Below are positions 32,918 to 44,038 of a stretch of 64,000 nucleotides of DNA, piece after piece; positions within the stretch are counted from its first letter, which is position 1, and each line of letters starts with the position of its first letter. The stretch covers positions 1,612,001-1,676,000 of the forward strand of contig NZ_CP171843.1 in the NCBI RefSeq assembly GCF_048020265.1, written 5' to 3'. The translations under genes and the position numbers were made by a program. The notes beneath the pieces were generated by a model that had not been told where the DNA came from, made no database searches, and saw only the letters and a list, made by a program, of their open reading frames with translations. The DNA comes from Limnohabitans_A sp048020265 (lineage in GTDB: Bacteria; Pseudomonadota; Gammaproteobacteria; Burkholderiales; Burkholderiaceae_C).

Positions 32918-33820
32918 ATGAACCTGCACCGCATCGATCTCGTGTCCCTGTCGCTCTTTAACCTGGTGGCCCGCACGGGCAGCATCAGCCAAGGCGCTGA
33001 ATTGGCCATGCTGGCTGTCGGGGCCGCCAGCAAGCGCATTTCCGATCTCGAAACCGCCTTCGGCGTGGTCTTGTTGGAGCGGCATTCACGCGGCGTCAAG
33101 CTGACCTCGGCAGGCCAGGCCCTGCAGCGGCATGTGCAGCGCATTCTGGGCGATGTGGACCAGATGAATGCCGATCTTTCCGACCATGCCAAAGGTCTGA
33201 TGGGGGTGGTTCGCCTGTGGGCCAATACATCGGCCATCACCCAATTCCTTCCCCAAGACCTGGCCGCGTTTGCACAACTTCAACCCGGCATCCGCATCGA
33301 ACTCAATGAGGCCGACAGCCACGAGGTGGTCATGGCGGTGCTGGACGGCCGAGCCGATGTGGGCATTTTTGCGGACCGCACACCCACCCTGGGCTTGCAG
33401 ACGCAACGCTATCGCCATGACCGTCTGGTGCTGGTGGTGCCCCATGGCCACCACTTGGCGCGACGCAAAAAAGTGGCTTTCACAGAAGCCGTGGACTTCG
33501 ATTTTGTGAGCCTCACGCAAGCCACATCGCTGGCGCAGCGGCTTTCACTCGAAAGTGGACAGCTGGGCAGACCCCTGCGCATCCGCATCCATGTCCGCAG
33601 TTTTGACGCCATGTGCCAAATGGTGGCCGCGGGTTTGGGGATTGCCGTCTTGCCGTCTGCTGCGGCGCAGCCGCTGGTGAAGGCTTTGGGTCTGCGCCTG
33701 ATTGAATTGAGTGACGATTGGGTTGCACGAGAACTGTTGCTGGGCGTCAGAGACCTGTCGGCACTGGCGCGGCCGGTGCGTGGCCTGCTCGATCATCTGG
33801 TTTCGCCAGACGCCCGCTGA
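32918..33820 (+). CDS. LysR-family transcriptional regulator
   Basis: 300 residues. The N-terminal winged helix (residues 1-65) shows LFNLVARTGSISQGAELAML and ISDLETAFGVVLLERHSRGV; the rest is the periplasmic-binding-like effector domain. GGAGG stands before the ATG. Unlike most LysR genes it is not divergent but lies directly upstream and on the same strand as the leuC-like operon, which it presumably controls. The gap of 108 bases to leuC contains an inverted repeat (33831-33849) that could be its site. Confidence 0.92.
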   Translation: MNLHRIDLVSLSLFNLVARTGSISQGAELAMLAVGAASKRISDLETAFGVVLLERHSRGVKLTSAGQALQRHVQRILGDVDQMNADLSDHAKGLMGVVRLWANTSAITQFLPQDLAAFAQLQPGIRIELNEADSHEVVMAVLDGRADVGIFADRTPTLGLQTQRYRHDRLVLVVPHGHHLARRKKVAFTEAVDFDFVSLTQATSLAQRLSLESGQLGRPLRIRIHVRSFDAMCQMVAAGLGIAVLPSAAAQPLVKALGLRLIELSDDWVARELLLGVRDLSALARPVRGLLDHLVSPDAR

Positions 33821-33830
33821 GGGCTGCTTG

Positions 33831-33849
33831 CTTTCGCCATCCGCGAAAG
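33831..33849. promoter_or_regulatory. Inverted repeat CTTTCGC-N5-GCGAAAG ahead of the leuC-like gene
   Basis: A perfect 7-base stem, CTTTCGC (33831-33837) and GCGAAAG (33843-33849), begins 11 bases after the lysR stop. It is not followed by a T run, so it is a weak terminator; a regulator-binding site is an alternative. Confidence 0.35.
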
Positions 33850-33867
33850 CTCATTTGTCGCCTTGGT

Positions 33868-33896
33868 CATTCAACAGGTGTGCGCTTGTTCCTACA
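33868..33896. repeat. Degenerate REP-like unit
   Basis: CATTCAACAGGTGTGCGCTT and GTTCCTACA resemble unit 3 of the cluster at 8849-8977 (ACAGGTGTGCGCTCCTACA) with a small insertion and a weaker stem. It lies in the leader of the leuC-like gene. Confidence 0.45.
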
Positions 33897-33928
33897 CTGC
33901 GAGCCAGATTGATCCATGGCCCACTGCA

Positions 33929-35376
33929 ATGCACCCCAGCGCTCACCCACAAACCCTGTTCGACAAGCTCTGGCAAAGCCACCTGATTGACGAGACTCCT
34001 GACGGTGAATGCCTGATTTATGTGGATCGGCACCTCGTCTACGAAGTCACCAGCCCGCAAGCCTTCGAGGGCTTGCGCCTGTCAAACCGCCAGCCATGGC
34101 GACCCTCCACGATGATCGCCGTGGCTGACCACAACGTCCCCACGACGGCGGCCCAACGCACATCGGTAGACGCCATCGAAGACCCGCTCTCGAGAGCCCA
34201 AGTGCGGCAACTCGGTCTGAACTGTCAGGAGTTTGGCATCACCTTCCATGGCCTGGGCCAGAAAACGCAGGGCATCATCCATGTGGTCGGCCCCGAGCAG
34301 GGGGCCACGCTGCCAGGCATGACGTTGGTGGCCGGTGATTCGCACACCAGCACCCATGGTGCCTTTGGTGCGCTGGCCTTTGGGGTGGGCACCTCCGATG
34401 TGGAACACGTGTTGGCGACGCAGTGCCTGGCGATCCGTCCCATGCAGCGCATGCGGGTCTGTGTGGAGGGGCCACTGGCAGCGGGGCTCACAGCCAAGGA
34501 TCTGGTGCTGCACGTCATTGGCGTGCTGGGCACGGCGGGTGCCACAGGCTATGCCATCGAATTTTCCGGCAGCACGGTACGCGATCTCAGCATGGAGGGC
34601 CGCATGACGCTGTGCAACATGGCCATCGAAGCAGGCGCGCGCGTCGGATTGGTGGGCGTGGACAACAAGACCATCGACTTCCTGCGTGGCCGTCCGCAAG
34701 CACCGCAGGGCAGCCAATGGGAAGCTGCGGTGGCCGCCTGGCGCACGCTGGTGAGCGATGAGGAGCCGCCTTTGACCGCGAGTTGACCATCGACGCCAGC
34801 ACGCTTGAGCCGATGGTGACCTGGGGCACCTCGCCCGATATGGTGGTGGGCATCGACGGGCGTGTTCCCGATCCGGCCGCCGAGCCCGATGCCGTGCGCC
34901 GTGCCAGCATGTTGGCCGCCCTCGACTACATGGGCCTGCAAGCGGGCACACACATGCGCGACATCGCCATCGACAAAGTCTTCATCGGCTCCTGCACCAA
35001 CGCCCGCATCGAGGACCTGCGTGCCGCTGCCGCCGTGGTCAAGGGCCGCCGCGTAGCTGCTAACGTGGTGCAGGCCCTGGTGGTGCCCGGCTCTGGTTTG
35101 GTCAAGGCGCAAGCCGAGGCCGAAGGATTGGACAAAATCTTCACCGAGGCAGGCCTGCAGTGGCGTGAGCCCGGCTGCTCGATGTGTCTGGGCATGAACG
35201 ACGACCGCCTCTCGCCGGGCGAGCGCTGCGCGTCCACCAGCAACCGCAACTTTGAAGGCCGGCAGGGCCCCGGCGGGCGCAGCCACCTGCTCAGCCCGGC
35301 GCTGGCCGCCGCCGCTGCGATTGCCGGCCGTTTGGCCCGCGTCGAAGAACTCGAAGCCCTGGAGGAGACCGCATGA
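33929..35376 (+). pseudogene. leuC: 3-isopropylmalate dehydratase-like large subunit, frameshifted
   Basis: Aconitase-family large subunit in two frames. Residues 1-278 (MHPSAHPQTLFDKLW ... WRTLVSDEE) are read to a TGA at 34784-34786; the rest (LTIDASTLEPMVTW ... LEALEETA) continues one frame over. Adding one T to the TTT at about 34769 restores PPFDRELTIDAST and a normal protein of about 482 residues. All three iron-sulfur cysteines (FIGSCTNAR; GCSMCLG) lie after the shift. The second half could begin at ATG 34783 (594 bases) but would lack half the enzyme. Either a true inactivating mutation, programmed slippage (no strong site) or a sequence error. Downstream, leuD overlaps by ATGA. Without leuB next to it, and with CoA-transferase and lyase genes behind, a catabolic hydratase is more likely than leucine synthesis. 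Confidence 0.85.
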
Positions 35377-36011
35377 AACCGTTCAACCGACTGCAATCGC
35401 TGGTGGTGCCGGTGGACCGCGCCAACGTGGACACCGATGCGCTGATTCCCAAACAGTTCATGAAGTCGATCAGCCGCACCGGGTTTGGCGACAACCTGTT
35501 TGACGAATGGCGCTATCTGGACCGCGGCGAGCCAGGACAGGACGCGTCACAACGCCCGCGCAACATGGCCTTTGCGCTGAACCAGCCGCGTTATGCCGGT
35601 GCGCAGATCCTGCTGGCGCGCGAGAACTTTGGCTGCGGCTCCAGCCGCGAACACGCCGTGTGGGCACTGAACGACTTCGGCATCCGGGTGCTGCTCGCGC
35701 CCAGCTTTGCCGACATCTTCTTCAACAACTGTTTCAAGAACGGCCTCCTGCCCATCGTGCTGTCCCACACGCTGATCACGCAACTGTTCAAGGAAGTGGT
35801 GCACCACCCCGGCTACACCATGACAGTCGACCTGCATTCGCAAACGATCCAGACATCCACCGGCCTGTCGATGCCGTTCGCAGTAGACGCTTCGCGCAAG
35901 CACCGCCTGCTTGAGGGGCTGGATGAGATCGGCATCACCCTGAAACAGGCCGACCTTATCCGTGCCTACGAAGCGCGTCAGCGCCAAAACACCCCCTGGC
36001 TTTTTGCCTGA
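35373..36011 (+). CDS. leuD: 3-isopropylmalate dehydratase-like small subunit
   Basis: 212 residues, the usual length of LeuD. The swivelling-domain signature is VDTDALIPKQFMKSI followed by LLARENFGCGSSREHAVWAL and NNCFKNGLLPIVL. It pairs with the large subunit to form an aconitase-type (de)hydratase. The ATG overlaps the leuC stop (ATGA). Known LeuCD enzymes also interconvert (R)-citramalate and citraconate, which suits the neighbours better than isopropylmalate. The gene itself is intact. Confidence 0.9.
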   Translation: MKPFNRLQSLVVPVDRANVDTDALIPKQFMKSISRTGFGDNLFDEWRYLDRGEPGQDASQRPRNMAFALNQPRYAGAQILLARENFGCGSSREHAVWALNDFGIRVLLAPSFADIFFNNCFKNGLLPIVLSHTLITQLFKEVVHHPGYTMTVDLHSQTIQTSTGLSMPFAVDASRKHRLLEGLDEIGITLKQADLIRAYEARQRQNTPWLFA

Positions 36012-36046
36012 ATTCCATGACTGTTTTTTTAACAAGGAGACCCACC

Positions 36047-37018
36047 ATGTTCCCACAACGCCGAAACCTTCTGGCCCTGAGCTTGGCACTGGCTGTTGCC
36101 GCGCCCTTGCTGGCACAAGACAAATTCCCCGCCAAGCCCGTCACCATCATCGTGCCCCATGCGGCCGGTGGTGCCAACGACACGATCGCTCGGGTGATCG
36201 CACAGAAGCTGAGCGAACAGACCGGGCAGTCCTTTGTGGTGGATAACCGCACAGGGGCTGGCGGAAATGTGGGGACGGTGGCCGCTGCGCGAGCCCGTGC
36301 GGATGGCTACACGCTGTTCATCACGGCCGACAGCTCCATGGTCATCAACCCTTCGCTGTACAAGAACACGGGCTTTGACCCGGTCAAGGACTTCGAGCCT
36401 GTTGGCACTGTGGCCACCGCCGGGTATGTGTTGGTCGCCAACCCTGCATTTCCCGCCAAAAACACGGCCGAGCTGATCTCGCTGGCCAAGCAACAGCCTG
36501 GCAAAATCAACATTGGCTCTGCCGGCAACGGCACCCTGAACCACCTGATTGGCGAAATGCTGGGCAAGACCACCGGCATCAACATGATGCATGTGCCCTA
36601 CAAGGGCGCCTCAGCGGCTGTGACCGATCTGGTGTCAGGTCAGGTCCAAGTGTCGGTGCAGAGCTTGCCGTCGTCGATCGCCTTCATCCGCTCGGGCAAA
36701 GTCAAGGTGCTGGGTGTGGTCAACCCCAAACGCCTGCCTGCCCTGCCTGATGCACCCACGATTGGCGAGACGATCAAGGGCTTTGGGGCCACGCCTTGGT
36801 ACGGCATGTTTGCCCCTGCCGGTACACCCAAGGCCATCGTCAGCCAGCTCAACGCCGAGATCGCCAAAGCACTCGAATCGAAGGACGTTCAGGAGCGTCT
36901 GGCCGGTGTCGGCTGTGAGCCCTTCAAGTCCACGCCTGAGCAGTTTGCGCAGCTGGTGCGTGACGACCTGCCACGCTGGGCCAAGATCGTCAAGGAATCT
37001 GGCGCGACCATTGACTAA
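36047..37018 (+). CDS. Bug/TctC-family periplasmic solute-binding protein
   Basis: 323 residues with a signal peptide (about residues 1-23, NLLALSLALAVAAPLLAQ). Family segments are KPVTIIVPHAAGGANDTIAR, NRTGAGGNVGT and MMHVPYKGASAAVTDLVSGQ. Tripartite tricarboxylate transporter binding proteins of this type capture carboxylates in the periplasm; many Burkholderiales carry hundreds without adjacent membrane components, as here. AAGGAG precedes the ATG. It lies between leuD and the CoA-transferase, suggesting that its ligand is the acid processed by this operon. Confidence 0.93.
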   Translation: MFPQRRNLLALSLALAVAAPLLAQDKFPAKPVTIIVPHAAGGANDTIARVIAQKLSEQTGQSFVVDNRTGAGGNVGTVAAARARADGYTLFITADSSMVINPSLYKNTGFDPVKDFEPVGTVATAGYVLVANPAFPAKNTAELISLAKQQPGKINIGSAGNGTLNHLIGEMLGKTTGINMMHVPYKGASAAVTDLVSGQVQVSVQSLPSSIAFIRSGKVKVLGVVNPKRLPALPDAPTIGETIKGFGATPWYGMFAPAGTPKAIVSQLNAEIAKALESKDVQERLAGVGCEPFKSTPEQFAQLVRDDLPRWAKIVKESGATID

Positions 37019-37029
37019 GGAATGCCGTG

Positions 37030-38238
37030 ATGAACATGCCGCAACTGACGCCAGGTGCACTCAAGGGCCTGCGGGTGGTGGAGATGGGCCAGCTGATCGC
37101 CGGCCCCTTTGCCGCCAAGACGCTGGGTGATTTCGGCGCCGATGTGATCAAGATCGAGCCGCCCGGTGCAGGCGATCCATTGCGCAACTGGCGCATGCTG
37201 CAGGACGGTACGTCCGTCTGGTGGCAGGTGCAGTCGCGCAACAAGCGCTCGATTGCATTGGACTTGCGGAACCCCGAAGGGCAGGACATTGCCCGCCAGC
37301 TGATCGCGCAGGCCGATGTGTTGATCGAAAACTTCCGTCCTGGCACGCTTGAAAACTGGGGCATGGACTACGAAACCCTTTCCAAGACGAACCCCGGCCT
37401 GGTGATGCTGCGCATCTCGGGTTATGGCCAGACCGGGCCCTACCGCGATCTGCCGGGCTTTGGCGCCATCGGCGAGGCCATGGGCGGCTTGCGTCACCTG
37501 ACCGGTGAGCCGGACCGCATCCCGGTGCGTTGCGGCATTTCCATTGGCGACACGCTGGCCGCGCTGCATGGCACGATCGGTGTACTGATGGCCCTCTACC
37601 ACCGCAAAGTCAATGGCGGCCAGGGTCAAGTGATCGACGTGGCGCTCAATGAAGCCGTCTTCAATGCCATGGAAAGCCTGGTGCCCGAATACAGCGCCTT
37701 CGGCGCCATCCGCGAACCGGCAGGCTCGGCGCTGCCGGGCATTGCGCCCTCCAACGCCTACAGCTGTGCCGACGGTGTGGTGCTGATCGCCGGCAATGGC
37801 GACAGCATTTTCAAGCGGCTGATGCAGGTGATTGCGCGCGAAGACCTGGGCAACGATCCGGCGCTGGTCAACAACGCCGGCCGCGTGGAGCGCGTGCAAG
37901 AACTCGACGCGGCCATCGAAGCCTGGACGCAAAGCCGCAGCGTGACCGACGTGCTGGCGGCGCTGGCCCAGGCCAGCGTGCCAGCCGGCCGTGTTTACAC
38001 CGCCAAGGACATCGTGGAAGACCCGCACTACCGCGCCCGCGACATGATCCTGAAGCAACAAACGCGTGACGGCCATGAGATCGAAGTGCCCGGCATCGTG
38101 CCCAAGCTCATGGGCACCCCTGGCCGGGTGCGCAGCTCGGCGCCCAAGCTGGGTGACGACACCGATGCGGTGCTGGCCGAGCTGGGCATGAGTGCTGACC
38201 AGATTGGCGAATTGCGCAACAAGAAAGTGGTGGCATGA
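37030..38238 (+). CDS. CaiB/BaiF family (class III) CoA-transferase
   Basis: 402 residues. N-terminal segment RVVEMGQLIAGPFAAKTLGDFGA-type (shown as GQLIAGPFAAKTLGDF), SRNKRSIALDL and the catalytic aspartate D174 in ISIGDTLAALHG. These enzymes move CoA from a donor such as succinyl-CoA to an acid. Relatives in Chloroflexus act on malate or citramalate. It is followed by the lyase gene with an ATGA overlap, so product hand-over (acid-CoA to lyase) is the natural reading. A GTG one codon upstream at 37027 is an alternative start. Confidence 0.9.
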   Translation: MNMPQLTPGALKGLRVVEMGQLIAGPFAAKTLGDFGADVIKIEPPGAGDPLRNWRMLQDGTSVWWQVQSRNKRSIALDLRNPEGQDIARQLIAQADVLIENFRPGTLENWGMDYETLSKTNPGLVMLRISGYGQTGPYRDLPGFGAIGEAMGGLRHLTGEPDRIPVRCGISIGDTLAALHGTIGVLMALYHRKVNGGQGQVIDVALNEAVFNAMESLVPEYSAFGAIREPAGSALPGIAPSNAYSCADGVVLIAGNGDSIFKRLMQVIAREDLGNDPALVNNAGRVERVQELDAAIEAWTQSRSVTDVLAALAQASVPAGRVYTAKDIVEDPHYRARDMILKQQTRDGHEIEVPGIVPKLMGTPGRVRSSAPKLGDDTDAVLAELGMSADQIGELRNKKVVA

Positions 38239-39197
38239 ACATGAACGACAACGTCTGGCAAGGCGCAGGCCGCCGCATCCATCTGCAGGAAGTTGGGACA
38301 CGCGATGGCCTGCAGGCCGAGTCTGCCTTTGTACCCACCGAAGACAAGATTGCCTTGGTGGACGCCCTGTCTGAAGCAGGGCTGTCCAAAATCGAGGTGA
38401 CCGCTTTTGTGTCGCCCAAGGCGATTCCTGCCCTGCGCGACGCCGAGCAGGTGCTGCGCGAAATCCGCCGCCAGCCGGGTGTGGTGTACAGCGCACTGGT
38501 GCCCAATGTGCGCGGTGCCGAACGGGCCGTGGAGTCGCGCGCCGACGAGCTCAATCTGGTCATGTCGGCCAGCGAGAGCCACAACCTGTCGAATCTGCGC
38601 ATGACGCGTGACACCTCATTTGCCGGCTTGGCCGAGGTGACGCGGGCTGTGCAGGGGACGGGCGTGGCCATCAACGTGTCACTGTCGTGTGCTTTTGGGT
38701 GCCCGATGGAAGGCGATGTACCGATAAAGGGTGTGCTGGACTGGTGCCAGCGCTATGTGCAGGAGCTCGGCGCACATGGGGTGACGCTGTGCGACACCAC
38801 CGGCATGGCCTACCCCACACAAGTGACGCAGCTCACCCAGGCTTTCCGCGAACGCTGGCCCGACACCGAGCTGACGCTGCATTTCCACAACACCCGCGGC
38901 ATGGGTCTGGCCAATGTGCTGGCCGCCATGGATGCCGGGGCCGACCGCTTTGACGCCTCCTTCGGCGGCATCGGTGGCTGCCCCTATGCGCCGGGGGCTT
39001 CGGGCAATGTCTGCACCGAAGAAATCGTCCACGCACTGAACCTGATGGGCTACAACACCGGCGTGGACCTGACGCGCCTGCTGGCCGCTGCCAGCCGTCT
39101 TCCTGCCTTGATCGGCCACGACGTGCCCAGCCAAATCCTCAAAGCCGGCCAGCGGCTGGACTTGCACCCGATGCCAGCCGCACTCAGCGGCAACTGA
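38235..39197 (+). CDS. HMG-CoA lyase-family protein
   Basis: 320 residues. Conserved parts are LQEVGTRDGLQAE (general acid and metal Asp), VSLSCAFGCPMEG, LTLHFHNTRGMGLAN (metal His pair) and GGIGGCPYAPGASGNVCTEE with the mobile-loop Cys. The family cleaves 3-hydroxy-3-methyl acyl-CoAs: HMG-CoA to acetoacetate and acetyl-CoA, or (R)-citramalyl-CoA to pyruvate and acetyl-CoA. Given the LeuCD-like and CoA-transferase genes upstream, citramalyl-CoA is the favoured substrate, with HMG-CoA second. Last gene of the operon. Confidence 0.9.
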   Translation: MNMNDNVWQGAGRRIHLQEVGTRDGLQAESAFVPTEDKIALVDALSEAGLSKIEVTAFVSPKAIPALRDAEQVLREIRRQPGVVYSALVPNVRGAERAVESRADELNLVMSASESHNLSNLRMTRDTSFAGLAEVTRAVQGTGVAINVSLSCAFGCPMEGDVPIKGVLDWCQRYVQELGAHGVTLCDTTGMAYPTQVTQLTQAFRERWPDTELTLHFHNTRGMGLANVLAAMDAGADRFDASFGGIGGCPYAPGASGNVCTEEIVHALNLMGYNTGVDLTRLLAAASRLPALIGHDVPSQILKAGQRLDLHPMPAALSGN

Positions 39198-39420
39198 AGC
39201 TGCCGGGGTCCTCCGGCTTGCCGATGCCGTTTTGGGGTGTGGCGAGGTTGGGCATTCACTTCAAAAGTGAATGGTTGGCCTTGTTTTCGGGCTGACCCGC
39301 ATCCCCAACTGTCCCCAAACCCCGTGCCCAAAGCTGTGGATAAGTGCTTGGACAAGCCGCCAAAGCCACGCCCGGCAAGGGCTGGCGGGGCGTGCTTAAA
39401 AAAACACCAATTTGCCCTGA

Positions 39421-41796
39421 TCACTCCACCCGCGTCACGCGATTCGGCTTGAAGCCCAAATCCGCCACTTTGCCTTTTTTGGCGCGGGCGGTTTTGGCGT
39501 TGTTCAGGCTGCGGATTTCGAGCGTTTCTTCGCGCTCTTTGCCGCCCCGACCAATGCCCGCGATCTTGACGCTGCGGGTGTAAGCCGCAGCTCCGGCTAG
39601 GCTGTCTTTGGCTTCGAGGTCGATGAGCATCAGGCCTCGACCACCTTTTTCCATGGTCTTGAGTTCGCTGATCTCAAAGGTCAGCACGCGGCCGCCCGTG
39701 CTGGCGCAGCAGACGCTGGTGGCTGCGGGCATGGGCTGCTTGTCAGCAGGCACCGTAGCGCTGCTGCCACTCACATGGCTCGGGGCGCAGACGGTTTCGC
39801 CCTCGCCCAGGCTGATGAAGGCCTTGCCCGCCTTGTTGCGCGAAATCATGTTCTCGACCGAGGCCATGAAGCCATAGCCGCCCGAGCCGCTGAGCAGCAG
39901 GGTGGCATGGGCGGGGCCTGCAAAATAATGGGCGGGTTGCGTGCCGGTTTCCAGGTCGATGAGCGTGGTGATGGGTTGACCGTCGCCGCGTGCACCGGGC
40001 AGTGTGGCCACGGGCACGCTGTAGATGCGGCCCGATCCGTTCTTGGCCGTGCCAAAGATGATGAGCTGGTCCACCGTGCGGCATTCAAAAGTGCCATACA
40101 AACCATCGCCCGCCTTGAAGGCGAAGCTGGTGGCGTCGTGGCCGTGACCGGTGCGGGCGCGCACCCAGCCTTTTTCCGACACGACCACCGTCACGGGCTC
40201 GTCCACCACCTTGACTTCGGCCACGGCTTTTTTCTCTTCCTGGATCAGCGTGCGGCGCGGATCGGCAAAGGTCTTGGCGTCGGCTTCGATCTCTTTGATC
40301 ATCAAGCGGCGCAGCGCGGCGGGGCTGCCCAGAATCTCTTCGAGCTTGCCCTGCTCTTCACGCAGCTCGGAGAGCTCCTGTTCGATCTTGATGGCCTCCA
40401 GACGGGCCAGTTGGCGCAGGCGAATCTCCAGGATGTCCTCGGCCTGGCGGTCCGTGAGTTTGAAGGCTTCGATCAGTGCAGGCTTGGGCTCGTCGCTGTG
40501 GCGGATGATGCGGATCACTTCGTCGATGTTGAGCAGCACCAGCTGACGGCCTTCCAGAATGTGGATGCGGTCGAGCACCTTGTTCAGGCGGTGCTGGCTG
40601 CGGCGGGTGATGGTGGTCTGGCGGAAGCTGATCCACTCCAGCAGCATCTGGCGCAGCGACTTCTGGACCGGTTTGCCGTCGATGCCCACTGAGGTCATGT
40701 TGATCGGCGCAGACGTTTCGAGGCTGGTGTGGGCCAGCAAGGCGATGATGAGTTCCTGCTGTTCAATGCGGCTGGTCTTGGGCTCGAACACCAGGCGCAC
40801 GGCGGCGTCTTTGCTCGACTCGTCACGCACCACATCCAGCACGGCGAGCATGCTGGCTTTGAGCTGCAGCTGGTCGGTGCTGAGCGCTTTTTTACCGGCC
40901 TTAACTTTGGGGTTGGTCAGTTCTTCGATCTCTTCGAGCACGCGCTGCGAGCTCACGCCCTGCGGCAACTCGGTCACCACCAACTGCCACTGGCCACGGG
41001 CCAGGTCTTCGATCTTCCAGCGGGCACGCACTTTGAGGCTGCCGCGCCCGGTGCGGTAAGCGTCGGCAATGTCGCTGGCCGGGCTGATGATCTGGCCGCC
41101 ACCGGGGTAGTCCGGGCCGGGAATGATGGCCATCAGTTCGCTGTCGCTGAGCTTCTCGTTTTTGATCAGGGCCACGCAGGCGTCGGCCACTTCGCGCAGG
41201 TTGTGGCTGGGGATCTCGGTGGCCAGGCCCACGGCAATACCGCTCGCACCGTTGAGCAAGGTGAAGGGCAAACGGGCGGGCAGTTGGCGCGGCTCTTCGG
41301 TCGAGCCGTCGTAGTTGGGAATGAAGTCCACCGTGCCCATGTCGATCTCATCGAGCAGCAAGCTGGTGATACGCGACAGCCGCGCTTCGGTGTAACGCAT
41401 GGCGGCTGCACCATCGCCGTCACGGCTGCCAAAGTTGCCTTGGCCGTCGATGAGCGGGTAGCGCTGCGAAAAATCCTGCGCCATGCGCACCAGCGCGTCA
41501 TACGCCGCCGTGTCGCCGTGCGGGTGGTAGCGGCCCAGCACATCGCCCACCACACGGGCGCTTTTGACGGGCTTGGCGGCGGTGTTGTTGTTCGGGCCGC
41601 TGTACGACAAACCCATGCGGTCCATCGAATACAAAATGCGCCGCTGCACCGGCTTTTGGCCATCACACACATCGGGCAAGGCGCGGCCTTTGACGACGGA
41701 CAGCGCGTATTCCAGATAAGCACGCTGGGCGTAAGCGCCCAGGTGGTCGCCTTCGGGAGCGGCGGTGGGTTCGGGGGTTAACAGGTCAGTGGTCAT
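39421..41796 (-). CDS. parC: DNA topoisomerase IV subunit A
   Basis: 791 residues. The catalytic tyrosine is Y135 in AMRYTEARLS; the quinolone region reads HPHGDTAAYDAL, where E. coli Ser80 and Glu84 correspond to Thr96 and Asp100. It is shorter than GyrA and lies downstream of a ParE-length partner, so ParC is preferred over GyrA. The ATG at 41796 is chosen over an upstream TTG (41808). It decatenates daughter chromosomes together with ParE. The 106-base gap to parE contains a GTCAT-type repeat. Confidence 0.93.
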   Translation of the reverse strand: MTTDLLTPEPTAAPEGDHLGAYAQRAYLEYALSVVKGRALPDVCDGQKPVQRRILYSMDRMGLSYSGPNNNTAAKPVKSARVVGDVLGRYHPHGDTAAYDALVRMAQDFSQRYPLIDGQGNFGSRDGDGAAAMRYTEARLSRITSLLLDEIDMGTVDFIPNYDGSTEEPRQLPARLPFTLLNGASGIAVGLATEIPSHNLREVADACVALIKNEKLSDSELMAIIPGPDYPGGGQIISPASDIADAYRTGRGSLKVRARWKIEDLARGQWQLVVTELPQGVSSQRVLEEIEELTNPKVKAGKKALSTDQLQLKASMLAVLDVVRDESSKDAAVRLVFEPKTSRIEQQELIIALLAHTSLETSAPINMTSVGIDGKPVQKSLRQMLLEWISFRQTTITRRSQHRLNKVLDRIHILEGRQLVLLNIDEVIRIIRHSDEPKPALIEAFKLTDRQAEDILEIRLRQLARLEAIKIEQELSELREEQGKLEEILGSPAALRRLMIKEIEADAKTFADPRRTLIQEEKKAVAEVKVVDEPVTVVVSEKGWVRARTGHGHDATSFAFKAGDGLYGTFECRTVDQLIIFGTAKNGSGRIYSVPVATLPGARGDGQPITTLIDLETGTQPAHYFAGPAHATLLLSGSGGYGFMASVENMISRNKAGKAFISLGEGETVCAPSHVSGSSATVPADKQPMPAATSVCCASTGGRVLTFEISELKTMEKGGRGLMLIDLEAKDSLAGAAAYTRSVKIAGIGRGGKEREETLEIRSLNNAKTARAKKGKVADLGFKPNRVTRVE

Positions 41797-41819
41797 GGGG
41801 CAATTCAATGAAGATAACT

Positions 41820-41873
41820 GTCATGGTGAGCGCGGCGTGGCCATCCATGGATCGCTTCGTGCCTCGCGATGAC
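41820..41873. repeat. Short GTCAT...ATGAC dispersed repeat between parE and parC
   Basis: 54 bases: left arm GTCATGGTGAGCGCGGCGTG...ATCCA (41820-41847) and right arm TGGATCGCTTCGTGCCTCGC...GATGAC (41848-41873), meeting at ATCCATGGAT. It is a compact relative of the 99-base element at 29114-29212, without the middle part. Confidence 0.8.
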
Positions 41874-41902
41874 AGGGACAAAGCGTGCGGTGACGGCCAA
41901 CA

Positions 41903-43894
<1,992 letters not shown>

Positions 43895-44038
43895 GGTGGC
43901 GGATTGTAGTGGGATTTATGTCGACCCACTGGATGCAAAACCAGTGGTTTCAGACAACTGGCGCATGCAGACAGAAGTCTGCGGCGGCGCCGCATCTGCG
44001 GGACAACGCACGGTGCCCGCATTGGTTAAAGTCAGGGG

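Noticed and set aside
33929..36011. leuCD as part of leucine biosynthesis
   Set aside because: No leuB or leuA nearby; a Bug protein, CoA-transferase and HMG-CoA-lyase-family gene follow, and the large subunit is frameshifted.
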